Positions 8,094-18,195 of a stretch of 64,000 bases of DNA are shown here, piece after piece (the stretch's first letter is position 1; every line of letters starts with the position of its first letter). The notes beneath the pieces are model-generated. The model did not search any database. It saw only the letters and a program-made list of their open reading frames with translations, and was not told where the DNA came from. The stretch spans positions 1,488,001-1,552,000 of the forward strand of contig NZ_PDJQ01000001.1 of assembly GCF_002563855.1 (NCBI RefSeq), read 5' to 3'. The position numbers and the translations under genes were made by a program. This DNA is from Tepidiforma thermophila (GTDB lineage Bacteria > Chloroflexota > Dehalococcoidia > Tepidiformales > Tepidiformaceae).

Positions 8094-8867
8094 GTGACCT
8101 ACCAGTACATCCTCGTCGACCGTAAAGGGCCCTACGTTACCATCACGATGAACCGCCCCGAGCGGCGCAATGCCCTCTCGCTCGGGCACCTCCGCGAACT
8201 CCGCGACGCCTTCCGGAACGTCGGCGAGTCCGATGCCCTCGGCGTCATCCTCGCCGGCAACGGGCCCGTCTTCTCAGCCGGCCACGACTTCTCCGAAATG
8301 GCGGGCGCCGGCCTCAAGGAGATGCGCGAACTCCTCTGGACCTGCACCGACCTGATGGAAACCATGCAGCGCATCCCCCAGGTTGTCATCGCCCGCGTCC
8401 ACGGCCTCGCCACCGCTGCCGGCTGCCAGCTCGTTGCCACCTGCGACCTCGCCGTCGCCTCCGAAGAAGCCGCCTTCGCAACCCCCGGCGGCAAAGGCGG
8501 CTGGTTCTGCCATACCCCGCTCGTGGCCGTCAGCCGCAGCATCGCCCGCAAGCACGCGCTCGAACTCGCCCTCACCGGCGACACCATCGATGCTCACACC
8601 GCCCTCCAGTGGGGCCTCGTCAATCGCGTCGTCCCCGCCGAGCTCCTCGAATCCGCAACCCTCGAACTCCTCCAGCGCGCCACCCGCGGCTCCGCCTTCT
8701 CCAAGGGCGTGGGAAAGCTCGGCTTCTACACCCAGGTCGAAATGAACCAGCACGACGCCTACGCCTACGCCGTCGAGCTCATGGCCGCCGCCTCCCAGTC
8801 CGAAGATGCCCAGGAAGGCATGCGCTCCTTCCTCGAAAAGCGCCCGCCTTCCTGGCGCAACCGCTGA
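8094..8867 (+). CDS. Enoyl-CoA hydratase/isomerase-family protein lacking both catalytic Glu (ECHDC3-like)
   Basis: Crotonase-fold protein of 257 residues beginning at GTG 8094, with GGAGG 7 nt upstream; open sequence extending back to 7923 overlaps the tRNA-Arg gene and is not coding. The oxyanion-hole regions are recognisable (FSAGHDFSEM and GLATAAGCQLVATCDLA). The two glutamates of enoyl-CoA hydratase are replaced: Gln stands in the GGCEL-like position and PG replaces PE. The pattern FATPGGKGG followed by a CxTP-like segment matches the ECHDC3 branch. It may be an isomerase, a hydrolase-like crotonase or a binding protein rather than a hydratase. It stands alone downstream of the tRNA. Confidence 0.85.
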   Translation: MTYQYILVDRKGPYVTITMNRPERRNALSLGHLRELRDAFRNVGESDALGVILAGNGPVFSAGHDFSEMAGAGLKEMRELLWTCTDLMETMQRIPQVVIARVHGLATAAGCQLVATCDLAVASEEAAFATPGGKGGWFCHTPLVAVSRSIARKHALELALTGDTIDAHTALQWGLVNRVVPAELLESATLELLQRATRGSAFSKGVGKLGFYTQVEMNQHDAYAYAVELMAAASQSEDAQEGMRSFLEKRPPSWRNR

Positions 8868-8923
8868 CACCCGCCGCCCCGCTCGCCACCGGCGCCCCCG
8901 CCCCGTAGCATCATCCCCGGCCT

Positions 8924-9577
8924 GTGCGACTCTTCCTCCTCCTGCTCGGTTTCGCTGCGCTCATCGCGGGGGCGGCCTGCGGCGCCTCCGGCCTCGCCTC
9001 CTTCCGCTCCCTCGACGAGGGCGACTACCTCCTCAGCGGCCCCGCCCGCCTGACCACCTCGACCGCCGGCTTCGTCGGCTCGACCGCCGAGCTCGCCGGG
9101 CGCAGCAGCGGCATCCGCAACAACTCGATTACCGTCCGCATCCGCGTAAGCGAGGGCAGGGGCCTCTTCCTCGGCATCGCACCCGCCGCTGCCGCCAACC
9201 CATACCTCGCAACGGCGCGCCGCGAACTTGTCGACAGCATCCGCTACGACCCGCTCGAGCTTCGCCGCACTGCGGTCGGCGCCGGAGACGCACTTGCCCC
9301 GCCCGCCAATGCCCTCGCATGGACCGCCAGCGTCTCCGGCGACGCCCCGCTCGACCTCACCTGGTCGGCGCAGAACGGCGACTACGTCTTCGTCATCCTG
9401 CGGGCCGATGGTCAACCCGGCGTCGATGCGACCGTCGAGTTCGGCACAAAATTCCGCTACCAGCGAGGCTACGCCATCGCCGGGATCGCCCTCGGCGCGC
9501 TCCTCGTTATCGTCGGCCTGCTGCTCGCGGTGGGCGCCCTCCGGCGCCGCTCACCTGCGCCCCCGGCAGACGGCTAA
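8924..9577 (+). CDS. Putative membrane-anchored extracytoplasmic protein
   Basis: Not recognised. The 217-residue product has an N-terminal hydrophobic segment (residues 3-20), which may be a signal anchor or a poor lipoprotein signal ending at Cys19. A roughly 160-residue beta-rich extracytoplasmic region follows, then a C-terminal membrane helix (about residues 184-207) with a basic RRR end. Both termini may therefore face the cytoplasm. GTG at 8924 is used; no Shine-Dalgarno is seen, and a TAGCAT hexamer ends 12 nt upstream. It is convergent with tyrS and the two stop codons overlap. Confidence 0.7.
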   Translation: MRLFLLLLGFAALIAGAACGASGLASFRSLDEGDYLLSGPARLTTSTAGFVGSTAELAGRSSGIRNNSITVRIRVSEGRGLFLGIAPAAAANPYLATARRELVDSIRYDPLELRRTAVGAGDALAPPANALAWTASVSGDAPLDLTWSAQNGDYVFVILRADGQPGVDATVEFGTKFRYQRGYAIAGIALGALLVIVGLLLAVGALRRRSPAPPADG

Positions 9578-10782
9578 ACGAGCCGGACCCACCGCCGCTT
9601 CCCGACCTGCACCACCGTCCCCGGCCGCGCCGGCGTCGTTGGCTCAACCACCAGACCGTCCACTGTCACGGCCCGCTGCTCGAACAGCCGCCGCGCCTCC
9701 CGCTTCGACGGAGCCGAACCGCTCGCGACCACGACGTCGAGCAGCAGTTCGCCCTCCCGCACCCGGTACTCGGGAATGTCCTCGGGCACCTCCTTCCGCT
9801 GCACCGTCCGCTCGAAGTGCTCCTGCGCCCGCTTCGCCGCCTCCTCACCCCAGAACTCCGTCACGATCGTCCGGGCGAGCAGCTTCTTCGTCTCCATCGG
9901 ACTCCGCTCGCCCGACCGCATCGCCGCCATGATCGCCTGCACCTCCGCCGGGTGGAGGTTCGTGCCCAGCGTAAAGTAGTGCTCAATCACCTCGTCCGGG
10001 ATGGACATCACCTTGCCGAACTGGATCTCCGGCGGGTCGTCCACACCGATGTGGTTCCCCTTCGACTTCGACATCCGCTCTTTGCCGTCCAGCCCCACGA
10101 GGATCGGCAGCGTGACCGGCACGTGCGGCCGCTGCCCCGCATCCTCCTGGATCTTCCGCCCCGCCATCAGGTTGAACAGCTGCTCCGTCCCGCCAACCTG
10201 CACATCGCAGGCGAGCGCATAGGCGTCGTATCCCTGCATCAGTGCGTACAGGAACTCGTGCAGGTAGACCGGGTCGCCCGCTTCCCACCGCAGCCGGAAA
10301 TTCTCCCGCCGCAGCATCTCCGCCACCGTGAACTTTGCCATTAGCTGGATGATGTCAGGCAACCTCAGCTGGCTCAGCCACTCCGAGTTGTGGCGCACCT
10401 CCGTCTTTTCGGGGTCGAGAATGCGGGCAGCCTGCTCGAAGTAGGTTGCCTCGTTCGCCTTGATCTGCTCAGGCGTTAGCATCGGACGCAGCTTGTTCTT
10501 GTCGCTCGGGTCGCCCACCAGTGCTGTGTAGTCGCCGATGAGGAAGATGCAGTGGTGCCCGAACTGCTGGAACTGCCGCAGCTTCCGCAGCGGAACGCAG
10601 TGCCCTAGCGTCAGCGAACTGGCCGTCGGGTCCACGCCGAGGTAAACCCGCAGCGGCCGGTCCTCCTCGAGCCGCTCCCGCAATTCTCGCTCCATCTGCT
10701 GTTTCAGCAGCGGGTCGCCGTAATCGACGCCGCTCATCAGGACTTCGAGCTGCTCGTCGACCGGGGCCATCGTCCTCGCCAT
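9574..10782 (-). CDS. tyrS: Tyrosyl-tRNA synthetase
   Basis: Class I aminoacyl-tRNA synthetase of 402 residues charging tRNA-Tyr. The HIGH-type motif appears as TLGHCVPL (about residues 55-62), the class signature as KMSKS-like RMSKSKG near residue 240, and the C-terminal S4 RNA-binding domain as SGSAPSKREARRL. The frame is open far upstream through ribF, but the protein starts at ATG 10782 (or 10770). It follows ribF by 29 bp and is probably co-transcribed with it. No T-box leader is seen. Confidence 0.95.
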   Translation of the reverse strand: MARTMAPVDEQLEVLMSGVDYGDPLLKQQMERELRERLEEDRPLRVYLGVDPTASSLTLGHCVPLRKLRQFQQFGHHCIFLIGDYTALVGDPSDKNKLRPMLTPEQIKANEATYFEQAARILDPEKTEVRHNSEWLSQLRLPDIIQLMAKFTVAEMLRRENFRLRWEAGDPVYLHEFLYALMQGYDAYALACDVQVGGTEQLFNLMAGRKIQEDAGQRPHVPVTLPILVGLDGKERMSKSKGNHIGVDDPPEIQFGKVMSIPDEVIEHYFTLGTNLHPAEVQAIMAAMRSGERSPMETKKLLARTIVTEFWGEEAAKRAQEHFERTVQRKEVPEDIPEYRVREGELLLDVVVASGSAPSKREARRLFEQRAVTVDGLVVEPTTPARPGTVVQVGKRRWVRLV

Positions 10783-10811
10783 GCGTGCGCGTCCAGTCTG
10801 CGTGGGAATGC

Positions 10812-11750
10812 TCAGGCGCCGGCAAGCAGCCGTCTCGCCTCCCGAACATCTTCCGCGATCTGCGCCTTGAGGGCATCGGCCGAGGCGAACTTCACTTCGC
10901 CCCGGATGCGCGCCACGATTTCGAGGTCCATCCGCTCCCCGTAGATGTCGCCCTCGAAGTCCAGCAGGTGCGTTTCGATCGACACATGCCCCGCGTCGAA
11001 GGTCGGCCGTCGCCCGATGTTCGTCGCGCCCATCAGCCGGTGCCCGGCCACGCTCGCCCGCGTCGCATACACGCCCAGCGCCGGCAGTGCACGGTCGGCT
11101 GCAACCGAGATGTTCGCCGTCGGGAACCCGATCGTCCGGCCCCGCTCGAATCCGCGCACAACCGGCCCCGAAAGCCGGTACGGCCGCCCCAGCAGCGCCG
11201 TCACCCGGTCCATATCGCCGGCCGCCAGCGCCGCCCGCACCGCCGTCGAACTGTACCGTTCGTGGTCGTGCATCAGCGGCTCCACCTGCACCACCTCGAA
11301 GCCCAGCTCTGCGCCCAGCCGCCGCATCCGCTCCACCGTGTCCTTCGGCGCACCCCGCCCGAACGCCGCATCCGGCCCCAGCACCATCAGCCGCATCCGG
11401 AGCAGCTCCACAAACGCCCCCGCCAGCTCCTCGGCAGTCACCTCCGAGACTTCGCTCGTGAAGGTCAAAGGGATGACCCAGTCGGCGCCCGCCGCCCGGA
11501 TCAGCTCCATCCGCTCCTCGAGCGACGTCAGGTAGCACGGCGGGACCTCCGGCCGCAGCACGGTCACCGGGTGCGGGTGAAGGGTCACCACCCCCGGCGA
11601 AAGCGCCCGCCTCCGGGCCTCCTCGCGCAGCCGGCCGAGCAGCCACTGGTGCCCGCGGTGCACCCCGTCGAGCACGCCGATCGTCAGAGCAGTCTCAGGC
11701 CCGGGGGCGCCCGCCGCCAGCTGCGCGCGGGTGAAGGAAGGGACTACCAT
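10812..11750 (-). CDS. ribF: Bifunctional riboflavin kinase / FAD synthetase
   Basis: Converts riboflavin to FMN and then FAD. The N-terminal nucleotidyltransferase domain carries GVLDGVHRGHQ (near residue 30) and a later ARMVGLGD-like GADWVIPL segment; the C-terminal flavokinase domain carries GRTIGFPTANI (about residue 197). At 312 residues it is normal for the family. ATG 11750 is chosen because a TAGGAT -10 hexamer ends exactly 7 nt upstream, and because the extra residues upstream are not family-like. It is divergent from the thioesterase gene. Confidence 0.95.
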   Translation of the reverse strand: MVVPSFTRAQLAAGAPGPETALTIGVLDGVHRGHQWLLGRLREEARRRALSPGVVTLHPHPVTVLRPEVPPCYLTSLEERMELIRAAGADWVIPLTFTSEVSEVTAEELAGAFVELLRMRLMVLGPDAAFGRGAPKDTVERMRRLGAELGFEVVQVEPLMHDHERYSSTAVRAALAAGDMDRVTALLGRPYRLSGPVVRGFERGRTIGFPTANISVAADRALPALGVYATRASVAGHRLMGATNIGRRPTFDAGHVSIETHLLDFEGDIYGERMDLEIVARIRGEVKFASADALKAQIAEDVREARRLLAGA

Positions 11751-11757
11751 CGCCCAC

Positions 11758-11763
11758 ATCCTA
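11758..11763 (-). promoter_or_regulatory. Leaderless-type -10 box of ribF
   Basis: TAGGAT on the minus strand, separated by 7 nt from the ribF ATG at 11750. This is the same spacing seen at several other starts in the window. Confidence 0.5.
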
Positions 11764-11890
11764 CTCCGCCGCCCCGTGACCGGCAGCCGGCGGCCCGCCT
11801 CCGTGGCTGCCGGCCGGTACTCCCGGGTCCCGGCTCCGTCGTGCATCCTTGCTGGCGCATCTGCCGCGCCCAGCAAGAGGAGGCTCCTCC

Positions 11891-12301
11891 ATGTCCAGCG
11901 ACCAGTCCGCCGTGCTCCAGCAGCGCATCCAGCCGTTCTTCCCCGGCGTCCTCGGCATCCGGCTCACGTCCGCGGAGCCCGACCGCGTGACCGCCGAGCT
12001 GACGGTCCGCGACGAGCTGTGCACCGTCCCGGGCATCTGCCACGGCGGCGTCCTCATGGCCTTCGCCGATACCCTCGGCGCCGTTGGCACGGTCCTCAAC
12101 CTCCCGCCCGATGCCGGCACAACCACCATCGAGTCGAAGACCAACTTCTTCGCCCCCGCCCTCGCGGGCACTACCATCACCGCCGAGTGCATTCCGCTCC
12201 ACCGCGGCCGCCGCACCCAGACCTGGCAGACGGCCATCCGGAACCCCGACGGCCGCCTCCTCGCGTTGGTCACCCAGACCCAGATGGTCCTCACGCCCTG
12301 A
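11891..12301 (+). CDS. PaaI-family hotdog thioesterase
   Basis: Single hotdog-fold acyl-CoA thioesterase of 136 residues. The signature HGGVLMAFADTLGA (about residues 46-59) marks the PaaI/YigI-type catalytic helix; the Asp in the helix is the expected general base or nucleophile. The ATG at 11891 is preceded by GAGGAGG at 7-8 nt. It probably trims stalled acyl- or aromatic-CoA thioesters in this acyl-CoA-rich genome; the substrate is inference. Confidence 0.88.
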   Translation: MSSDQSAVLQQRIQPFFPGVLGIRLTSAEPDRVTAELTVRDELCTVPGICHGGVLMAFADTLGAVGTVLNLPPDAGTTTIESKTNFFAPALAGTTITAECIPLHRGRRTQTWQTAIRNPDGRLLALVTQTQMVLTP

Positions 12302-12326
12302 CTGCCTGCGGTCGCCCGGCCGCGGC

Positions 12327-15300
12327 TTAGCCGAAATCGTGCGATTGCGGCCGCTCGATGAACCCCGGCAGCGGACACCGCCGGAACGACTCCGCCACGA
12401 TGTTCGGGAACCCGCTCTGCTCGTTGTCGACCCGCCCGCGCACGATCACGAACGGCTCCATCCGCACCAGCTCCGCCTGCCGCTCCTGCAGCCCGCGGTG
12501 CACCACCACGTTCGCCAGCCCAAACTCGTCTTCGAGCAGCATGAACATCACCCCGCTCGCCGTCACCGGCCGCTGGCGCGTCACCACCATTCCCGCAATC
12601 TCCACCACCATCCCCTGCGGGAGCCGGTTCGGGTTCCGCACCCCGCCGAGGTGGCGGCTCGTGATCATGCCCTCGTGCAGCAGCGGCCGCACCAGCGCCA
12701 TCGGGTGCCGCCCCGGGCTGAGCCCCAGCCGCTCGAAGTCCCATGCCAGCTCTTCCCAGCCCTCCAGCGGCGGCAGGCTCGCCATGTCCTGCTCCGTCGG
12801 CAGCGCCAGCGCAAGCTGCCTGGCGCGTGCTCCCGCGGCCGGGTGCGGCGGCTGCGGCATCCGCGCTTCCGTCAGCAGTCCCAGCTGCCAGAGCAGCTCC
12901 CGCCGCGCCAGCCCGAAGCACTCCAGCGCGCCCGCCTGGATCAGCATCTCTGCCTGCTCTCGCGTTATCCCCGTCCGCACCAGCAGGTCGCGGAGCGACC
13001 GGTACGGACCGTTCGCTTCCCGCTCCTCCACGATCCGTTCCGGCAGCGAACGGTAGTCCGGAAGACGCCGGTGCTGCCGCCGGTCCTGCCATCCCCCGCC
13101 GATGCCATTCACCTGCTGCAGCCCGAGCCGGATGTTCCCCTCCTCCGGCCATGCCCCGGCCCGCGAGCGGTTGACGCACGGCGGCAGCACCCGGATCCCG
13201 TGTCGCTCCGCATCCTGCGTCAGCACCTCGACCGGGTAGAAGCCCATCGGCTGCGCGTTGAAGAGCGCGCAGTAGTACTCCGCCGGGTAGTGCACCCGCA
13301 GCCACGCCGATTCGTATGCCAGCAGCGCGAACGCCACCGCATGGCTCTTCGGGAACCCGAACGCTGCGAACGCCGCCATCTTCTCGAACGCCACCTCCGC
13401 CGCCTCCCGGCTCACCCCCATCCGCGCCGCGCCGGCAAGGAACTCCTCCGCCAGCGCCTGCATCGCCTCCGATGAGCGCTTGCGGCTCATCGCCCGCCGC
13501 AGCCGGTCGGCCTGCCCCGGCGTGAAGCCCGCCACCGCGCAGGCAATCTGCAGCACCTGGTCCTGGTAGAGCACGTGCCCCAGCGTCTCGCCCAGGCAGT
13601 GCTCGAGCAGCGGCTTCAGCTCCGGGTGACCGTAATCCACCTCGATCGTCTCCCCCCGTGCGAGCCGCTCCCGGTACTCCATGTACGGCCGGAACGCCCC
13701 CGCCATAATCGGCCCCGGCCGGATGATCGCCACCTGCACCGCCAGGTCGTCCAGGTTCCGCGGCTGCGTGCGCGGCAGCGTCTGCACCTGCGCCCGGCTC
13801 TCGATCTGGAACACCCCCATCGTGTCCCCTTCCCGGATCGCCGCGTAAATCTCCGGGCTGTCGTGCGGGATCCGCCCCAGGTCCACCCGCACGCCGCGCT
13901 CCTCCTCGATGATGTCCAGGCACTCCCCCACTGCCGAGAGCATCCCCAGCGCAAGGAAGTCGATCTTCACGAACCGTGCGTCGTCGACCGAATCCTTGTC
14001 CCACTGGCACACATACCGCCCTTCCATCCGCGCCGGCTCCACCGGCACCACCGACGAAATCGGCTCCGCCGAGACCACCACACCCCCCACGTGTTGCCCG
14101 ATGTGCCGCGGGAAGCCCGAAACCTGCCCCGCCAGCTCCACCAGGTCGCGCCAGATCGGCGCATCCACCAGGTGCCGCAGCTCCGGCACCTTCCGCAGCT
14201 GCTCTGCCAGCCCCCGAGCGTCCGCGAACGGCCCCGCCAGCCGGTTGATCTTCGCCAGCACCGGCTCCGGCAGCCCCAGCGCCTTCCCCACATCCAGCAC
14301 CGCGCTCCGAAACCGGTAAGTCGGGAACGCCGCCACCAGCGCCGCGTGCTCCGGCCCGTACCGGTCATAGATCCGCTCCAGCAGCGCATCCCGGATGTCC
14401 CGCGGGAAGTCGAGGTCGATGTCCGGCAGCGAATGCAGCTCCTCGTTCAGGAACCGCTCCAGGTAGAGGTTGTTCCGCACCGGGTCGATGTGCGAAAGCC
14501 CGATCAGGTAGCACACGATCGAGCTCACCGACGACCCCCGTCCGCGCCCGACCGGCCGCTCATCCGGCGCCAGCCGCGGGTCGCGCCCGGGGAGCTCTGC
14601 CGCCACCTCGTTCACCAGCTGCAGGATGTCCCAGTACACGAGGAAGAACCCCGCAAGCCCGTGCCGCTCGATGAGCGCCAGCTCCCGCTCCAGCCGCTCC
14701 CGCGCCTCCGCCGCATACGGGTCCGAAGGCGGGTACTTCCGCCGGAACGCCCGCTCGCACACCCCGCGCAGGAAGCTGTCGAGCGTCGCACCCTCCGGCA
14801 CCGGGTAATCCGGCAGCCGGTAGGGCAGGTCGCGCGTCAGGTCGAACGTGCACCGCTCCGCCGTCGCAACCGTGTTCAACAGCGCGTCCGGCCGCCAGGC
14901 GAACCGCCGGGCCAGCTCCTCCGGGTGCTTCAGGTAGAACTCCGAATTCGGCCGCCGCTCCGTATGCGAAGTGTCCAGCGTCAGCCGGTGCCGAATCGCC
15001 ACCAGCACATCGTTCAGCCGGTGCCTGGTCCGCACGTGGTAGTGCGCGTTGTTCGTCGCAACCACCGGGATGCCGCACGCATCCGCTGTCCGCGCCAGCA
15101 CCGCATTCCGCCGCCGGTCGCCGTATACATCGTGGTCCTGCAGCTCAATCAGGTACCGGTCGCCGAACACGTCGCGGTAGCGGCCGGCCAGCTCCCGCGC
15201 CGCCCGCTCCTCGCCGGCCGCAGCCAGCCGCGCCAGCGCCGAATCCCGGCAGCCTGAGAGCACAATCAGTCCCGCGCCCTGTTCGAACAGCCACGTCTCC

Positions 15301-15650
15301 TCCACCTGCGGCGTGTCCTTCCCGTACGTCCGGTATCCCCGGCTCAGCAGCCGGCAGAGATTCCGGTATCCCTCCACGCTCTCCGCAAGCACCGTCAGGT
15401 GCGACGTTTCCGCGGTCGCACCCCCGGGCCCCGCCCCCCGCACCGTCACCTCGCACCCGGTGATCGCCTTCAGCCCCCGCGCCCGGGCCGCCTGCGCAAA
15501 CTCCATCGCCCCGTACAGGTTGTCGTGGTCCGTCAGCGCCAGCGCTGCGTACCCGAGGGCGAGCGCCCGGTCGATCAGCTCGTCCGTGGTGCTCGCCCCC
15601 TCCCGCAGCGACCAGCACGAATGCGCATGCAGCTCGGCGTACGCGGCCAC
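12327..15650 (-). CDS. dnaE2: Error-prone DNA polymerase III alpha subunit (DnaE2/ImuC type)
   Basis: C-family DNA polymerase of 1,107 residues, the usual DnaE2 length. The N-terminal PHP domain has AELHAHSCWS and ALTDHDNLYG, the palm has the metal-binding PDIDLDFPRD, and the C-terminal OB domain has MFMLLEDEFG then RGRVDN, as in DnaE2 rather than replicative DnaE1. DnaE2 performs damage-tolerant translesion synthesis, normally with ImuA/ImuB, which are not in this window. It starts with GTG at 15650; a LexA-type palindrome and a TATACT -10 lie immediately upstream, indicating SOS control and a leaderless transcript. Confidence 0.93.
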   Translation of the reverse strand: MAAYAELHAHSCWSLREGASTTDELIDRALALGYAALALTDHDNLYGAMEFAQAARARGLKAITGCEVTVRGAGPGGATAETSHLTVLAESVEGYRNLCRLLSRGYRTYGKDTPQVEETWLFEQGAGLIVLSGCRDSALARLAAAGEERAARELAGRYRDVFGDRYLIELQDHDVYGDRRRNAVLARTADACGIPVVATNNAHYHVRTRHRLNDVLVAIRHRLTLDTSHTERRPNSEFYLKHPEELARRFAWRPDALLNTVATAERCTFDLTRDLPYRLPDYPVPEGATLDSFLRGVCERAFRRKYPPSDPYAAEARERLERELALIERHGLAGFFLVYWDILQLVNEVAAELPGRDPRLAPDERPVGRGRGSSVSSIVCYLIGLSHIDPVRNNLYLERFLNEELHSLPDIDLDFPRDIRDALLERIYDRYGPEHAALVAAFPTYRFRSAVLDVGKALGLPEPVLAKINRLAGPFADARGLAEQLRKVPELRHLVDAPIWRDLVELAGQVSGFPRHIGQHVGGVVVSAEPISSVVPVEPARMEGRYVCQWDKDSVDDARFVKIDFLALGMLSAVGECLDIIEEERGVRVDLGRIPHDSPEIYAAIREGDTMGVFQIESRAQVQTLPRTQPRNLDDLAVQVAIIRPGPIMAGAFRPYMEYRERLARGETIEVDYGHPELKPLLEHCLGETLGHVLYQDQVLQIACAVAGFTPGQADRLRRAMSRKRSSEAMQALAEEFLAGAARMGVSREAAEVAFEKMAAFAAFGFPKSHAVAFALLAYESAWLRVHYPAEYYCALFNAQPMGFYPVEVLTQDAERHGIRVLPPCVNRSRAGAWPEEGNIRLGLQQVNGIGGGWQDRRQHRRLPDYRSLPERIVEEREANGPYRSLRDLLVRTGITREQAEMLIQAGALECFGLARRELLWQLGLLTEARMPQPPHPAAGARARQLALALPTEQDMASLPPLEGWEELAWDFERLGLSPGRHPMALVRPLLHEGMITSRHLGGVRNPNRLPQGMVVEIAGMVVTRQRPVTASGVMFMLLEDEFGLANVVVHRGLQERQAELVRMEPFVIVRGRVDNEQSGFPNIVAESFRRCPLPGFIERPQSHDFG

Positions 15651-15657
15651 GCCCGCC

Positions 15658-15663
15658 AGTATA
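15658..15663 (-). promoter_or_regulatory. -10 box of dnaE2
   Basis: TATACT on the minus strand, 7 nt before the GTG start at 15650, with no Shine-Dalgarno between. The predicted mRNA begins at or beside the start codon. Confidence 0.55.
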
Positions 15664-15676
15664 GAACAAACGTTCT
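15663..15676. promoter_or_regulatory. LexA/SOS box (GAAC-N4-GTTC) at the dnaE2 promoter
   Basis: Perfect palindrome AGAAC-AAAC-GTTCT abutting and partly overlapping the -10 hexamer of dnaE2. It matches the Gram-positive/Chloroflexi LexA core GAACNNNNGTTC. A repressor bound here would occlude the -10/spacer region. Confidence 0.75.
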
Positions 15677-15717
15677 TGAGTCGCAGTCGCCCTTCCCAAC
15701 CCCGCTGGCGCGATGCG

Positions 15718-17178
15718 CTAATTCCGCCCGTTCCCGAACAGCAGCGTGACCGTTTGCCCGCCCACCACGGTCGCCGTTTGCGGATTCGGCGTTGTCGGGA
15801 ACCAGCCCGTCTGCACCACCTCGGTCACGGTGTACTGCCCGGCTGGCAGGTTTACGCACACCCCGGGCGTCCCGGCTCCCCCGGTCGTAACTGACCCGAG
15901 CACCGTGCTCCCTTGGGCGATGGTGAATGTCCATCCCTGCAGGAACGGCTCATTCGTACCTTGCACCCCGTTCTGGTCCATGTCATAAAACTTCAGCACG
16001 CAGAGCGTCCCGTCGAGCGGGGTCGGGGTTGGCGTCGGTGTCGGCGTTAGCGTTGGTGTCGCCGTCGGGGTCGGTGTCTTCGTTGGTGTCGCCGTCGGCG
16101 TCGGCGTCTTGGTCGGCGTCGCCGTGGGGGTCGGTGTCTTCGTTGGTGTCGCTGTCGGCGTCGGCGTCTTCGTCGGGGTGGGCGTCTGCTTCGGCCCTAC
16201 CGTGCCGAATGCCGGGACCATCCCGGTCGGTGTCGGCGTCGCCGTTGGTGTCTGCTTCGGGCCGACCGTCGCAAACGCCGGCACCGTCCCCGCCGGCGTC
16301 GGCGTCCCGCCCGGCGGCACCACCGTAACCGGCAGCCCCCCGCCGATTCCTACCGTGCCCAGGGCCACTGGCGTCGGCGTGTTCGTTGGAGTGGGCGTGG
16401 GCGTCACCGAAGCCGGCTTGCATTTCCCGCTCGCGCCCGCCTGGAAAATCGTCTGGATCTCGTTCGCAGTCAGCGCCCGCTTGTAGAGCGAAAGCTCGTC
16501 CAGCTGGATGTCCGCACCGCCCGTGCTGACCTCGGCGGGAGCGTTCGTATCCAAATTCCCGGAAAACCACGTCGTGGCCGGTCCCGTCGCTACCTGCTGG
16601 CCGTCGACGTACCATCGCACGACGTTCGCTGTCCGGTCCACCGTCACGGCCAGGTGCCGCCATCCGCCGGTCGATATCGACCCGCTCGTTGGCGGCGGGC
16701 TGCTGTTGCTGCCGCTCTGCCGGAGGTACGCCTGGCCGTTCGCAGCGATAAGTCCGTACCCCGTCCCTGAGCTGTCCCGCTTTGCCAGGATCGTCGAAAT
16801 CGACGACACGGTGTTCCAGCGCAGCACCCAGGTCTCGATCGTGAAGTTCCCGGAGCCGACCTGCAGGTCCGCCTGCGACGCCGCCCATGCAAGGGTCATC
16901 GCCGGCCCGAGCTGCCATCCGCCCCCAACCTTTCCCGCTACAGGCACGTACGAGCCGCTCATGAATGCCAGGTCGTTCGGGAACCCCGCAATGTCGTGCG
17001 CAACGTTCCCCGACGTCTCATCGAACGGCCACCAGGCAACCAGGTCCGCCGGTGGCGGAACGCAGAAGGAGACCGGCGGACTGCCCCCGCCCCAGCACGC
17101 GCCCGCGGCGACTCCCGCCGCCACCAGCACGGCAGTCGCGGCCCGTGCGACCCCGGTTCGAAGAACACGCAGCAGCAT
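15718..17178 (-). CDS. Secreted LamG-domain protein with Thr-Pro repeat linker and B-type domain
   Basis: Exported surface protein of 486 residues. Residues 1-28 form a signal peptide ending at a possible lipoprotein Cys28. Residues 45-250 are a LamG/concanavalin-like jelly roll ([34 protein letters not shown]), a fold that binds glycans or proteins. Residues 255-387 are a Thr/Pro-rich stalk with two copies of a [14 protein letters not shown] unit and four copies of a 10-residue [10 protein letters not shown] unit. Residues 388-482 resemble an SdrD/Cna B-type domain ([15 protein letters not shown]). No C-terminal sorting signal is seen. A GGGAG-type ribosome-binding site precedes the ATG. Role in adhesion or cell-surface structure is inference. 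Confidence 0.85.
   Translation of the reverse strand: MLLRVLRTGVARAATAVLVAAGVAAGACWGGGSPPVSFCVPPPADLVAWWPFDETSGNVAHDIAGFPNDLAFMSGSYVPVAGKVGGGWQLGPAMTLAWAASQADLQVGSGNFTIETWVLRWNTVSSISTILAKRDSSGTGYGLIAANGQAYLRQSGSNSSPPPTSGSISTGGWRHLAVTVDRTANVVRWYVDGQQVATGPATTWFSGNLDTNAPAEVSTGGADIQLDELSLYKRALTANEIQTIFQAGASGKCKPASVTPTPTPTNTPTPVALGTVGIGGGLPVTVVPPGGTPTPAGTVPAFATVGPKQTPTATPTPTGMVPAFGTVGPKQTPTPTKTPTPTATPTKTPTPTATPTKTPTPTATPTKTPTPTATPTLTPTPTPTPTPLDGTLCVLKFYDMDQNGVQGTNEPFLQGWTFTIAQGSTVLGSVTTGGAGTPGVCVNLPAGQYTVTEVVQTGWFPTTPNPQTATVVGGQTVTLLFGNGRN
16018..16188 (-). repeat. In-frame 30-bp tandem repeats encoding a Thr-Pro stalk
   Basis: Encodes residues 331-387 of the LamG protein. The unit is 30 bp (10 residues, [10 protein letters not shown]), present about four times and followed by a shorter TP run. 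Repeats of this kind can change copy number by slippage without shifting the frame. Confidence 0.85.
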
Positions 17179-17194
17179 GCAACGTCTCCCACTC

Positions 17195-17227
17195 GTCGTA
17201 GTGCCGGACGCACCCAGGAACTACGAC
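17195..17227. promoter_or_regulatory. 8-bp inverted repeat upstream of the LamG gene
   Basis: GTCGTAGT (17195-17202) and ACTACGAC (17220-17227), perfect arms 17 nt apart, begin 17 bp ahead of the LamG start. It could be a dyad operator or an mRNA leader stem; no factor is suggested. Confidence 0.3.
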
Positions 17228-17301
17228 CTTCGGCAAGCAAAGTTCTTACATGCCCGGCTGGTTACAGCCCACATGCTCGCCGAGCCCGTGCCGGCCAGGG
17301 C

Positions 17302-18188
<887 letters not shown>

Positions 18189-18195
<7 letters not shown>

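Noticed and set aside
9574-11646. One open frame running through tyrS into ribF, suggesting a 690-residue fusion
   Set aside because: The upstream part is a different frame from ribF, is low-complexity, and has no family features. tyrS begins at 10782.
16018-16188. Regular repeats considered as a CRISPR-like array
   Set aside because: No unique spacers; the repeats are in frame and encode a Thr-Pro stalk.
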